Shown here one piece after another: positions 16,756-23,453 of a stretch of 33,516 nucleotides of DNA. Below the pieces are notes generated by a model that saw only the letters and a list, made by a program, of their open reading frames with translations, was not told the DNA's origin and searched no databases. Within the stretch, counting starts at the first letter, position 1. Every line of letters starts with the position of its first letter. A program made the position numbers and the translations under genes. Source of the DNA: a virus; IMG/VR virus record IMGVR_UViG_3300042691_011410, positions 1 to 33,516 of that record; one strand, 5' to 3'.

Positions 16756-17200
16756 TCGCTTTTTGTTTTATTTTTTCTTTTACAAATCTAAGGGCCGAGT
16801 AACTTATACCCGTTTGGCGTTGCACCTCTGACATGTTGCCGTATTGATTATACAATAATACTATTCTGTTTTCAAATTCCGTTAACTCGATCATGAATTT
16901 TTCCGCTTCACGTATCAACAACTCAGTTTGAATTTCATTCTGTCCGAACTCAGGCAAAAGTTTTTCCTTTTTATTTAACAGTTTACCTATCTGTCCTGTT
17001 GGGTTTGACATGTTCGATGCTATCCGATAAAACCAAAAGTTAAAACGGTCAACTGGGGGCAACTTATCTTCATCAATTGTCAATACTAATAAGCACATTT
17101 CTTGAAACAAGTCATCACTCATTAAACTATTTATACGTCTGCATGTCTTTTTATAACTCGCATCGGTTGTGATTAGTGTAATGAGTTGCTCACGAATCAT
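16724..17200 (-). CDS. Phage RNA polymerase sigma factor (ECF-like)
   Basis: A 158-residue protein in sigma-70 style. A region-2-like part spans about 25-65 (SDDLFQEMCLLVL ... FNFWFYRIASNMSN); a region-4 helix-turn-helix spans about 105-145 (LTEFENRIVLLYNQYGNMSEV then GISYSALRFVKEKI). It would redirect host RNA polymerase to phage promoters, and four copies of a bipartite motif lie before virion genes as possible targets. A host-type promoter at 18165-18193 drives its operon. Regions 1 and 3 are absent, as in small sigma factors. A non-sigma DNA-binding protein is the alternative. Confidence 0.72.
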   Translation of the reverse strand: MIREQLITLITTDASYKKTCRRINSLMSDDLFQEMCLLVLTIDEDKLPPVDRFNFWFYRIASNMSNPTGQIGKLLNKKEKLLPEFGQNEIQTELLIREAEKFMIELTEFENRIVLLYNQYGNMSEVQRQTGISYSALRFVKEKIKQKANENIAINAAT

Positions 17201-17535
17201 CCTATCTTTATATTATAGTTTTTACAAATCTCATTAAATTTCTCAACAGCTGTTAATACCTGATTGCTTACGTGTCTTACTGTGTTGCCTTTCGGAAACG
17301 TGTGTACTACTTCATACACGCCTGTTTCGACTGTGAATGTTAGGTCTAGTAACTCGCTATCGTTTAGCTGTACTGTTGGTTTGATTTTTACTGTTTGCGT
17401 AAACATAAGTTGTTTATTAAATTTATAATGTGAATCTTTTATGTATTCTTTTAGCTCATTTGTAAGTTCACTAGCGAATGTAATGCCACCCCTTAACTGT
17501 GGCTGCGATGTGTTGTATGGTGCTTTATCTTCCAT
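17197..17535 (-). CDS. Hypothetical protein
   Basis: A 112-residue protein I cannot assign. It is predicted mixed alpha/beta with beta-rich middle (FTQTVKIKPTVQ ... LTFTVETGVYEVV). It overlaps the sigma factor start by 4 bases, and the tight coupling suggests it is a real gene. Confidence 0.6.
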   Translation of the reverse strand: MEDKAPYNTSQPQLRGGITFASELTNELKEYIKDSHYKFNKQLMFTQTVKIKPTVQLNDSELLDLTFTVETGVYEVVHTFPKGNTVRHVSNQVLTAVEKFNEICKNYNIKIG

Positions 17536-17537
17536 GA

Positions 17538-17774
17538 TTATAGTTTGTTTATTTCGTCTTTAACTGCGTGCCAATATGTACGCATCCCCAATTCAAGGTA
17601 CTTGTCTGCGATAGCGTTTAGTCCAAACAGTATTTCATCAACTGCGATTAGGGCGCATTGTTTAGCTGTTTCAAAGCTCATGAAATAACTATTTTTAATA
17701 ATGCTCATTTCTCCATTAACAGAGCTTAAGTATTTTTCAACTAACTCTTTCGCTTTCTCTTGTGGATTACTCAT
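17538..17774 (-). CDS. Hypothetical small helical protein
   Basis: A 78-residue protein, mainly helical, starting MSNPQEKAKELVEKYLSSVNG and containing AKQCALIAVDEILFGLNA, a pattern I have often seen in small phage proteins of unknown function. It lies two bases from its downstream neighbour in the sigma factor operon. Confidence 0.65.
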   Translation of the reverse strand: MSNPQEKAKELVEKYLSSVNGEMSIIKNSYFMSFETAKQCALIAVDEILFGLNAIADKYLELGMRTYWHAVKDEINKL

Positions 17775-17777
17775 AAT

Positions 17778-18161
17778 TCAATATTTGTATTTATAAGTTT
17801 GATTTCTTTTCTTGTTAATTTCTTCAGGTGTTACTTTGGTAAACTTAATAGGCCTTTTACCATTAACAATCTCTTTATTGTCTATCCTCAATTTGCTTTC
17901 CCAAAAATTTGATACTCTTTCAATCCGTCTTTCATGCCTAGAGTTGATAATTTCCATTTCCTGAGTATTCTTTGTTGTTATGTGGAAACCTTCACATTTA
18001 TTGCAATAATACAACCTGTGAACGCCACCATACTTTATCCTAAACTGTTTACAGCTTTCGTTTGCATCTTCCCTTGTTTCATAACGCTTTTTCACACACC
18101 CCTTATCATCTAAATCGAAACTTGCAAGATTTGTTTTGATTAGTATCTTACTGCTATTCAT
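17778..18161 (-). CDS. Hypothetical zinc-ribbon-like protein
   Basis: From the ATG at 18161, 127 residues. A longer TTG start at 18167 lies inside the -7 box of the promoter and is unlikely. The segment LYYCNKCEGFHITTK near residue 50 is a CxxC-x-H motif seen in many Bacteroidota and phage small proteins, possibly binding zinc. The C-terminus is basic (KKRNQTYKYKY), suggesting nucleic acid contact. First gene of the sigma factor operon, with a near-leaderless start. Confidence 0.66.
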   Translation of the reverse strand: MNSSKILIKTNLASFDLDDKGCVKKRYETREDANESCKQFRIKYGGVHRLYYCNKCEGFHITTKNTQEMEIINSRHERRIERVSNFWESKLRIDNKEIVNGKRPIKFTKVTPEEINKKRNQTYKYKY

Positions 18162-18164
18162 ATT

Positions 18165-18193
18165 CAAATTTAATTAAAAAGGTAATAATTCAA
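18165..18193 (-). promoter_or_regulatory. Host-type promoter for sigma factor operon
   Basis: The minus strand has TTG at 18193-18191, exactly 18 bases, then TAAATTTG at 18172-18165, matching the Bacteroidota consensus (TTG, 18-19, TAnnTTTG). The ATG of the first gene follows after three bases, so the message would be leaderless or nearly so. The -33 box lies within the end of the upstream gene. Confidence 0.75.
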
Positions 18194-18434
18194 AATGTCG
18201 TAACCAAATATCTATTGACAATCGCCTATGGTACTTAATCCAACTGAGCGACCTGAATAACCCGTTTAGCTTATAGCCGTTGGAATTTCCGCACCTAATC
18301 ATTTTTAGTTGTTTCCCGTCTGATCTAAAACAATCATCACCGCTCATAAAGTAATTCCCGATTCTGTGAGTTATGATGATAAATTCACAGTCGGTTATTC
18401 TTTCAGTTGGTATATCGTTTAGCCGTGTTATCAT
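18174..18434 (-). CDS. Hypothetical protein
   Basis: An 86-residue basic protein with no family I recognise; it contains a CxxC-less, Arg-rich C-terminal half (SLSWIKYHRRLSIDIWLRHF). The last codons carry the -33 box of the next promoter. It is the first gene after the cassette-like segment, separated from it by 35 bases. Confidence 0.55.
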   Translation of the reverse strand: MITRLNDIPTERITDCEFIIITHRIGNYFMSGDDCFRSDGKQLKMIRCGNSNGYKLNGLFRSLSWIKYHRRLSIDIWLRHFELLPF

Positions 18435-18469
18435 TGATTCGTTTACTTTTTAGGTTCTGTTAGCGATAA

Positions 18470-18516
18470 GTTATAAGCCATTGGCGAAAAGCCAACGGTT
18501 CGCTTCGCCTTATAAC
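18470..18516. repeat. Inverted repeat with attC-like end, no gene inside
   Basis: GTTATAAG at 18470 pairs with CTTATAAC at 18509-18516; inside, CCATTGGC pairs with GCCAACGG (7 of 8) around a GAAAA loop, with ten extra bases (TTCGCTTCGC) on one side. The ends look like those of the neighbouring cassette-like units (GTTATnnn at the start, complement at the end) but the unit is too short for a gene. Confidence 0.7.
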
Positions 18517-18517
18517 A

Positions 18518-18548
18518 CAGGCTAAAACGACAATTAATTAATTTTTTC
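18518..18548. repeat. Left copy of inverted repeat flanking the 75-residue gene
   Basis: This arm begins CAGGCTAAAACG and ends in AATTAATTAATTTTTTC on the plus strand. Its partner is at 18766-18794 in the opposite orientation. The arms agree over nearly their full length apart from short indels. The stop codon of the gene is inside this arm. Confidence 0.75.
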
Positions 18549-18761
18549 TTTGCCATCGCTCTTAGCATCGTTTATCATTGCGTTTAAAACCTCTGGCAAT
18601 CGTTTTAATGCCTTGTCGCACCTATTTTTATAACAAGTATCGCAATACATTAACTTCCACTTCCAAATCACATTAGGCGATTTTTCTTGGTATTCCTTAT
18701 ACTTTTGTGGTCTTTCGCACTCTGAGCCACATTCACATTTTATTTTTATTGTTTCTTCCAT
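18534..18761 (-). CDS. Small cysteine-rich (zinc-ribbon-like) protein in a cassette-like unit
   Basis: A 75-residue protein with CECGSEC near residue 9 and CDTCYKNRC near 40, a possible zinc ribbon. No function is known. It is bounded by ~30-bp inverted repeats and so may have arrived as a unit. There is no Shine-Dalgarno sequence; the ATG follows the repeat arm by a few bases. Confidence 0.6.
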   Translation of the reverse strand: MEETIKIKCECGSECERPQKYKEYQEKSPNVIWKWKLMYCDTCYKNRCDKALKRLPEVLNAMINDAKSDGKEKIN

Positions 18762-18765
18762 CGCT

Positions 18766-18794
18766 CAAAAAATTAATTAACTGCGTTTAGCCTG
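18766..18794. repeat. Right copy of inverted repeat flanking the 75-residue gene
   Basis: Reverse complement of the arm at 18518-18548 with two small indels. It holds the AT-rich core and the CGTTTAGCCTG outer half. Confidence 0.75.
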
Positions 18795-18810
18795 ATTACG
18801 TTATGTTCAA

Positions 18811-18833
18811 TTTGTTTTATTAAAATTTTAAAA
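18811..18833. repeat. 23-bp perfect inverted repeat, arm A, flanking HAD gene
   Basis: A 23-base AT-rich sequence whose exact reverse complement stands at 19401-19423, on the other side of the HAD gene. A 568-bp spacing and perfect identity make chance unlikely even in AT-rich DNA. Confidence 0.85.
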
Positions 18834-18843
18834 GCCATCGCAC

Positions 18844-19389
18844 TTAAAAAGTTTTGTGTGTAAAAAATCGTTTAATCTTATAGCAAGTTGATGGAGTTAA
18901 TCCTGAATAATTATCCGTTTGGAAAAAATTAAATTGTTGGTTTAACAGCATATCGCTATCATCATCAATTATTGCGTATCTGTAAAAATCAAAATAATGG
19001 CATCCCGCAGTTTCGGGTTTAATATTATCTTTTAGCCATTTTGATATTTCAGTTCCTCTCTCATACCCATTGTGTTCGGTTTTGCCTATTATTCTGAAAG
19101 TGCCACCGCAATAATTGATTATCTCTTGTAATTCTTCAACGGTTTTACCCATTCTCCAAGTTGATGATATAACCACTTCTGCATCTACTTCTTTGCACAA
19201 ATCATTAAACCAACCAATTCTCTCTCTACAGATTTGAGATGAGTAGTATTCCATTCTTTCAATTTGTTTTGCCTTTAGTGATTTACGCAAAGTCTTTTTG
19301 GCTTCTTTGTAATCATTAAACTGTTTTGAATGGTAGAATATTTGGCAGTTAAAAACACCATCAATATCCAAAAAAATTAAGTTCTTCAT
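18844..19389 (-). CDS. HAD-family phosphatase-like protein (Swiss-army-knife type)
   Basis: A 181-residue protein with the HAD motifs in order: motif I DIDGVF (Asp8 and Asp10), motif II VISSTWR near 73-79, and motif IV IIDDDSD near 142. The STWR form is typical of small HAD proteins linked to nucleic acid repair or phage-defence contexts. It probably removes a phosphate from a nucleotide or nucleic acid end. It is flanked by a 23-bp perfect inverted repeat and sits in a cassette-like unit, so it looks like an accessory gene rather than a core phage gene. Substrate unknown. Confidence 0.78.
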   Translation of the reverse strand: MKNLIFLDIDGVFNCQIFYHSKQFNDYKEAKKTLRKSLKAKQIERMEYYSSQICRERIGWFNDLCKEVDAEVVISSTWRMGKTVEELQEIINYCGGTFRIIGKTEHNGYERGTEISKWLKDNIKPETAGCHYFDFYRYAIIDDDSDMLLNQQFNFFQTDNYSGLTPSTCYKIKRFFTHKTF

Positions 19390-19400
19390 TTCCTTCCCTT

Positions 19401-19423
19401 TTTTAAAATTTTAATAAAACAAA
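19401..19423. repeat. 23-bp perfect inverted repeat, arm B, flanking HAD gene
   Basis: Exact reverse complement of 18811-18833. It lies between the start of the HAD gene and the upstream inter-cassette element. Confidence 0.85.
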
Positions 19424-19516
19424 CTGCCCTACACACAAGCTATCGCACCAACATAACAGCACCTTAGCGCAATTCCCTTCCCACAATCCAACGCAAACTG
19501 CGCCAAGCCGCAAAAC

Positions 19517-19800
19517 GTTATAGGTAAGGCTATTGAGACCGTAACCATTCGACAAGTTTCTTTTTCCAATCCCATCTTTCAATAGAACTTAAATCGCCAA
19601 TTTGAGTATTGAAAGCACCAAATCTTTGTAAAACTTGTCCTCTATTATCTATAAAGGCAACAAATTTATTATTCTTTACTGCCCATAAATTACCCCTAAA
19701 AGAGTAAACACCATCTTTTTTAGTTTCAGCCTTTTTGTGAAGTAAATTTGTTTCGTCTATTGTCATTCTATTTAATTTTGTGAGAAGCACTACCTATAAC
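19517..19800 (-). other. Cassette-like unit 1 with complementary ends
   Basis: On the minus strand it opens GTTATAGGTA (19800-19791) and closes TACCTATAAC (19526-19517), ten perfectly complementary bases. It holds one small gene in the sense direction. The next stretch (19458-19516) reads GCGGCTTGGCGC and, later, GCGCTAAGGTGC, an imperfect inverted pair placed like the L boxes of an attC site. Confidence 0.45.
19530..19766 (-). CDS. Small hypothetical protein (WG-repeat-like) in a cassette-like unit
   Basis: From the ATG at 19766, 78 residues; the GTG at 19790 overlaps nothing useful and is less likely. The sequence contains GVYSFRGNLWAVKNNKFVAFIDNRGQVLQRFG, split here as GVYSFRGNLWAVKNNK and FVAFIDNRG, with beta-hairpin periodicity similar to WG-type repeats. 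No function can be given. It ends with a Trp-rich helix. Confidence 0.55.
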   Translation of the reverse strand: MTIDETNLLHKKAETKKDGVYSFRGNLWAVKNNKFVAFIDNRGQVLQRFGAFNTQIGDLSSIERWDWKKKLVEWLRSQ

Positions 19801-19801
19801 A

Positions 19802-19913
19802 GCACATAGGCAATATGGCGGGTTTCTCGGTTAATATTAAGTTTCGTTTTCAATTCAAGTTTAGTGGTTACAGATAGTTCTGCGTTCCAAAATCCGCCAC
19901 ATCGCCTATGTGC
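19802..19913. repeat. Long imperfect palindrome, attC-like, upstream of cassette-like unit 1
   Basis: GCACATAGGC at 19802-19811 pairs perfectly with GCCTATGTGC at 19904-19913, and TGGCGG at 19816-19821 pairs with CCGCCA at 19894-19899, with a 4-base internal loop between. The middle (about 70 bases) is unpaired by eye. The outer side nearest the gene reads GTTATAGG on the minus strand, like an attC R' box; the far side has CCTCAACG, a weaker partner. This non-coding element fills most of the gap 19791-19938. Confidence 0.75.
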
Positions 19914-19938
19914 AACACGTTGAGGCGAAACCCTTAGC

Positions 19939-20523
19939 TTACTCAGTATAAATCAATTTTCCCGCCTTTATATAATCAGCTATGTAGCTTGTCAAGTCCT
20001 CATCCATGCTTGCACGTTGTTCGTCTGGGTGTTGCTCGTCTATAAAGTCAAACAAATGTTTCTTAAGTATAATTGATTCATTGCACAAGTCTTGATCTAT
20101 ACTTTCGTTGCCTATTGGTTTGCGATACCAACTTACTTCAATGATTCCCTCAAAGTCTGCATGGGTGCGATATTCTTCAATTACCGCATCTTGACCTTTT
20201 ACACATTCGATTGGTTCTAGTGCTACGATTGGCCACTCTATGGATGATGCAACGATTATAAACCAATTTGTAAACGGTTTGGAATGCGTTTGTATATCCT
20301 CAGAAAGTAGTTTAATTGATTCGTTTGCTAAATCACGCGTTCCAATATCATGTAATACGCTACACGCCTTGAGTGCATCTGTATAGTTATCTATACCTTT
20401 TTCATTAAAATGCAAAACATTGTTAATGTGTTTTAGGTTATAGTGTCTGCAACTCAAGTAGGCTAGTTTCAAACCATCTTCAGTTTGAATGTAGTTTCTG
20501 AAATTTTGTAATTCAATTTTCAT
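19939..20523 (-). CDS. Hypothetical protein with a strong Shine-Dalgarno start
   Basis: From the ATG at 20523, 194 residues; a GTG six bases upstream is less likely because AAGGAGGT sits at the right distance for the ATG. The protein is acidic at its C-terminus and has a His/Cys-containing segment LSCRHYNLKHINNVLHF near residue 24. No family is recognised. It is the last phage-like gene before the cassette-like segment. Confidence 0.6.
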   Translation of the reverse strand: MKIELQNFRNYIQTEDGLKLAYLSCRHYNLKHINNVLHFNEKGIDNYTDALKACSVLHDIGTRDLANESIKLLSEDIQTHSKPFTNWFIIVASSIEWPIVALEPIECVKGQDAVIEEYRTHADFEGIIEVSWYRKPIGNESIDQDLCNESIILKKHLFDFIDEQHPDEQRASMDEDLTSYIADYIKAGKLIYTE

Positions 20524-20614
20524 CTCCACCTCCTTCGATTAAAGATTCTACAAGGTACATAAATGCCAATCCACATATGGCGATTAGCAGGAATAAAGCT
20601 TCAAAAATGTTCAT
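20513..20614 (-). CDS. Single-span membrane peptide
   Basis: A 33-residue ORF beginning MNIFEALFLLIAICGLAFMY, one predicted transmembrane segment, then an acidic tail. Its end overlaps the next start by 11 bases and carries that gene's Shine-Dalgarno sequence (the GGG codons of its C-terminus). The overlap and hydrophobic composition favour a real gene. Confidence 0.5.
   Translation of the reverse strand: MNIFEALFLLIAICGLAFMYLVESLIEGGGDEN
20528..20535 (-). promoter_or_regulatory. Strong Shine-Dalgarno sequence, AAGGAGGT
   Basis: AAGGAGGT lies five bases (counted from the GGAGG core) before the ATG at 20523. Strong Shine-Dalgarno sequences are unusual in Bacteroidota, whose ribosomes largely mask the anti-Shine-Dalgarno end. 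Confidence 0.75.
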
Positions 20615-20633
20615 GTTTTTGTTTATTAAGGTT

Positions 20634-20783
20634 TTATAATTCAAAAGTTTTGTTTTCTATTCGGTCAGTGAATGCCTTAGCATGGAGCCTAAACTCCATT
20701 TCAACTCTTATAGGAATGCGTGTTCCTACTATCTTGGTTGCCTCTTTCTTTGGCCTGCCTTTACCTTTGCGTTTGTTTTTCAT
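20634..20783 (-). CDS. Small basic protein with AT-hook-like start (ribbon-helix-helix-like)
   Basis: A 49-residue, very basic ORF (KNKRKGKGRPKKEATKI). The GRPKK motif is AT-hook-like and VGTRIPIRVEMEFRL can be read as the ribbon of a ribbon-helix-helix fold, followed by a helix. It could be a small DNA-binding regulator. The gap 20535-20633 to its neighbour holds the membrane peptide and a short AT-rich leader. Confidence 0.5.
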   Translation of the reverse strand: MKNKRKGKGRPKKEATKIVGTRIPIRVEMEFRLHAKAFTDRIENKTFEL

Positions 20784-20806
20784 TATTGTTTGTTTAGCTT
20801 AGTAAA

Positions 20807-21019
20807 TTATTTTGAATAACGCGACCAAATCATACGGGTAGTAAAAACCGCTACAAATGAGAATGGTAGTATAAGAATGTATCTTAAAACAAAATAATCA
20901 CCTCTAAAAATCCATGACAATACAGACACACAAAATAAAGTACACGCCCATATTAATAACATAAGCGATATTGCTAATGTGAGGTTATAAGTTTTTTGCT
21001 GATTTGGTTTGTTTTTCAT
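20807..21019 (-). CDS. Small membrane protein, two spans
   Basis: A 70-residue protein with hydrophobic segments near residues 12-34 (LTLAISLMLLIWACTLFCV) and 44-64, flanked by Lys/Asn at the N-terminus, so both ends are probably cytoplasmic. Function unknown. Its start overlaps the upstream stop by 4 bases. Confidence 0.6.
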   Translation of the reverse strand: MKNKPNQQKTYNLTLAISLMLLIWACTLFCVSVLSWIFRGDYFVLRYILILPFSFVAVFTTRMIWSRYSK

Positions 21020-21390
21020 TGTTGGTTGTAAATTAATTCGCTACTAGTTAATGCGTAGTATAAGTTCTGCAATTGGTGAACGTATTTAATGTGAGTAACT
21101 TCTGTTTTCCATAAAAAAAGGCTATTAGTAAAACTATTCCATGTGAAGTAAAGCCCATATGAATACAAGGCGCAATCTGTTGGCCTAAATCCAAACCTTA
21201 ATAACCATGTCTCATCAATTAGTATGCCTTCTAAATCATCTTCAATAGACAACCTACACTCCGCATCTGCATAGAAATCGCTTTCATCAATTTGGAAATA
21301 ATACCCTTCAGGATTAGCACCTTCATTTCTACTACTCCAATTGTAATTATGATAAACCCAATTGCCAACTCTTATGTCTTCTATTTTCAT
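21016..21390 (-). CDS. Hypothetical protein (KID-type leader)
   Basis: A 124-residue protein starting MKIEDIRVGNWVYHNYNWSS. Proteins with an IRxGNWV-like start are frequent, uncharacterised phage proteins in Bacteroidota. The C-terminal part EVTHIKYVHQLQNLYYALTSSEL is also familiar. Both ends overlap neighbours by 4 bases. I cannot give a function. Confidence 0.68.
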   Translation of the reverse strand: MKIEDIRVGNWVYHNYNWSSRNEGANPEGYYFQIDESDFYADAECRLSIEDDLEGILIDETWLLRFGFRPTDCALYSYGLYFTWNSFTNSLFLWKTEVTHIKYVHQLQNLYYALTSSELIYNQQ

Positions 21391-21569
21391 TTTTCAAACT
21401 TAATATTTTCTTTTGATTTTTCGTTAACAACTTTAAAATATCTTTCAAGTCGCTGAATATAAGGCTCTTTAATTTTCATCGGCATATCTGGATTGTCTAT
21501 CATTGCCCTGTGACCTGACACAAATAACTCTTCATCGAATATAAATTCATATGGTGATAGGCGAATCAT
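21387..21569 (-). CDS. Small hypothetical protein
   Basis: A 60-residue charged protein with a helix near residues 35-60 (QRLERYFKVVNEKSKENIKF). No family known; kept because it overlaps both neighbours by 4 bases in a coupled series. Confidence 0.55.
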   Translation of the reverse strand: MIRLSPYEFIFDEELFVSGHRAMIDNPDMPMKIKEPYIQRLERYFKVVNEKSKENIKFEK

Positions 21570-22165
21570 AAGTAGATACCGATTTGCTCATTGTACTTAG
21601 TCCTAAGTTTTAGTCTTACTTCAGGATGATAGATTTCATTTTTAGCAATCAACTCTTTAACGATTGCCGTTGCCGTTTTGATGCAAACTTTTACTTCATC
21701 TTTGGTTAGTATCATTTCGGGGTATATCGATTTCAAGTTATCGATATATTCCATTTGCTGCAATCCGTACACTTCAATTATTCCCTTTCGGTAATTGTCT
21801 ATGTTGCCGTGTTTATATCCGTTACAGTAATGGCATTCTTGAAATATGTTGTGTAGGTTAAACCTGAGCGAATGATTCCCCCCAACCGCATGAAAATGGC
21901 CTCCGTTTTCCTTTTTGGATTGTTTACGGCAACTGATACACAACTCCCCCTTGTCAATCAATCGGGCTATGTGGTTTACTTTAGTCTGCAAAACTTTGTA
22001 ATAATCCGAAATAGTCAATACGTTTTCTTTAATCTCTTTGAATCGGGCCTCCCTTAGCTTTTCGCCTGCTCTTATAACTGCGCACTTATAACTACATACC
22101 ACTTGTGTGGTTTTATATTCAGGCATGAATCGCTCACCGCATTGTTTGCACTTTTTAGGTTTCAT
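21566..22165 (-). CDS. ninG: NinG/Rap-like recombination protein
   Basis: A 199-residue protein with the lambda NinG layout: an N-terminal zinc finger (CKQCGERF ... CSYKC) and a C-terminal half with CISCRKQ, GGHFHAVGGNHSLRFNLHNIF and ECHYCNGYKHGN. Rap/NinG stimulates recombination and nicks branched DNA. It follows the helicase region and supports a recombination-based replication strategy with the annealing protein and exonuclease. Residues are all in place as far as visible. Confidence 0.85.
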   Translation of the reverse strand: MKPKKCKQCGERFMPEYKTTQVVCSYKCAVIRAGEKLREARFKEIKENVLTISDYYKVLQTKVNHIARLIDKGELCISCRKQSKKENGGHFHAVGGNHSLRFNLHNIFQECHYCNGYKHGNIDNYRKGIIEVYGLQQMEYIDNLKSIYPEMILTKDEVKVCIKTATAIVKELIAKNEIYHPEVRLKLRTKYNEQIGIYL

Positions 22166-22527
22166 TAAAAATTATTCATTTGGTTAATCTTATCCAATTC
22201 CGTTTGTAAATCACTTACTCTCAATGCTAGTTCATGGTTTTCTTTCTGCAATTTATCATGTTTGATTTTAAAAACAATAGACCTCATGTATAGGTCGTGA
22301 TATACGTTGCATATTTCCTTTAGCTTTTTAACGTGGTTTAAAGCGTTTAATTTTCTTTCCCCTTCTACTTTCCTTGCTTTTATTTCTAAATCGCTTATAT
22401 ACGCATGAAACTCCCAAAAAAACACGCTTTGGTTATCTCTCTCATAATACCCTTTTAATTTTCCTTCAAGTTCTATGAGTTGAAGTAGGCTCTCTAAATA
22501 CCTTTCGTTTATTTGTTCTTGTGTCAT
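22165..22527 (-). CDS. Coiled-coil hypothetical protein
   Basis: A 120-residue, highly charged, almost entirely helical protein with heptad repeats near residues 85-118 (HDKLQKENHELALRVSDLQTE). It lies between NinG and the helicase, overlapping both, so it may take part in replication or recombination. No function is known. Confidence 0.62.
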   Translation of the reverse strand: MTQEQINERYLESLLQLIELEGKLKGYYERDNQSVFFWEFHAYISDLEIKARKVEGERKLNALNHVKKLKEICNVYHDLYMRSIVFKIKHDKLQKENHELALRVSDLQTELDKINQMNNF

Positions 22528-23453
22528 TAGAATGGTGCTTTTGTTGGTTGTGGATTATCTTCAATTGTAAACGGTGTACGGATGAACTCCCCTGCGTGTT
22601 CATATCTATTTTTGTAGTAATTATAAACGATTGTAGCCCTCCCTTTTCCGCCTACTATTCTAGGTTTTACTTTCTTAATGTCAACTGTTAAAGTAGTTGA
22701 TTGCTCAAAACCGTTTACACGTTCTTCATATTCTCGATGCAGCCCGATTAAGTTCATTGCTTTTGCATACCATACAGAGCCCCCCTCTATTTCATCAGGT
22801 CGGGGCATGGTAGGAAATTTTTCCCCTTTGTCAATAGTTGGGTTCCGAGCATGGCAAACCATGAAATTGTGAATATCGTTTAATTTTGCAAACCGATTCC
22901 ATTTTGGTAGCTGCTTTTTTAAGTATTCGCTTATCATCATCCCATTGGTATAGTGGTCTATGTCGTTCCAATTGTCAATTGAAGTCCATTTAATTCCAAA
23001 GTCTTTTATTGCCTGTTTAGCTAGTTCAAAGAATTCATCATATTCCAAACCTCTTTCATTTGTAGGCTCGATTATATTGTAATAACTTTCAATGAATGGT
23101 ATTACCTGATATAATTCGCTCTCAGCTATTCGATTGAAATGAAACTTTTTATCAAAGGTTTTGCCCGTTATGTTATGGATTAACTCGGCAAATATTTCGG
23201 CTGCGTTTCCCGTTTCAGGTGAATACATCAAACCTTTTAACCCATGAATACACGTTAAAGATTTTAATACTTCATGTAAGAATTGAGATTTACCAACTGT
23301 AGGATGGCCGTATATGATAGTTGTAGTTCCCATTTTTACAGAGTAAAGCGGATCTATTGTTTCAAATCCAATCTTTACTCCTGGTTGTAGGCCATTCTCA
23401 TAAAGATTAAAAACCTCATCCCGTACTTGCTTAAATGTTATGATTTGTGCCAT
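22527..23453 (-). CDS. DnaB-like replicative helicase (RecA-fold C-terminal type)
   Basis: A 308-residue protein with Walker A GHPTVGKS at 49-56, an Asp at 160 in WTSIDNWND as the Walker B position, and NFMVCHARNP near 190, as in phage DnaB-type helicases that lack the N-terminal domain. It would unwind the replication fork. Its start overlaps the stop of the loader gene (TAATG), fitting a loader-helicase pair. A RadA/Sms-like ATPase is a less likely alternative. Confidence 0.82.
   Translation of the reverse strand: MAQIITFKQVRDEVFNLYENGLQPGVKIGFETIDPLYSVKMGTTTIIYGHPTVGKSQFLHEVLKSLTCIHGLKGLMYSPETGNAAEIFAELIHNITGKTFDKKFHFNRIAESELYQVIPFIESYYNIIEPTNERGLEYDEFFELAKQAIKDFGIKWTSIDNWNDIDHYTNGMMISEYLKKQLPKWNRFAKLNDIHNFMVCHARNPTIDKGEKFPTMPRPDEIEGGSVWYAKAMNLIGLHREYEERVNGFEQSTTLTVDIKKVKPRIVGGKGRATIVYNYYKNRYEHAGEFIRTPFTIEDNPQPTKAPF

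Larger units (their letters stand above)
18800..19457 (-). other. Cassette-like unit 2 with complementary ends (HAD gene)
   Basis: On the minus strand it opens GTTATGTT (19457-19450) and closes AACATAAC (18807-18800), exact complements, as in an integron cassette where the end box pairs with the start box once circular. The gene inside is in the expected direction. Neither an integrase nor a canonical attC has been shown, so the origin is an inference. Confidence 0.45.

Noticed and set aside
18470-18516. Ordinary intrinsic terminator
   Set aside because: The palindrome is not followed by a U-run on either strand.
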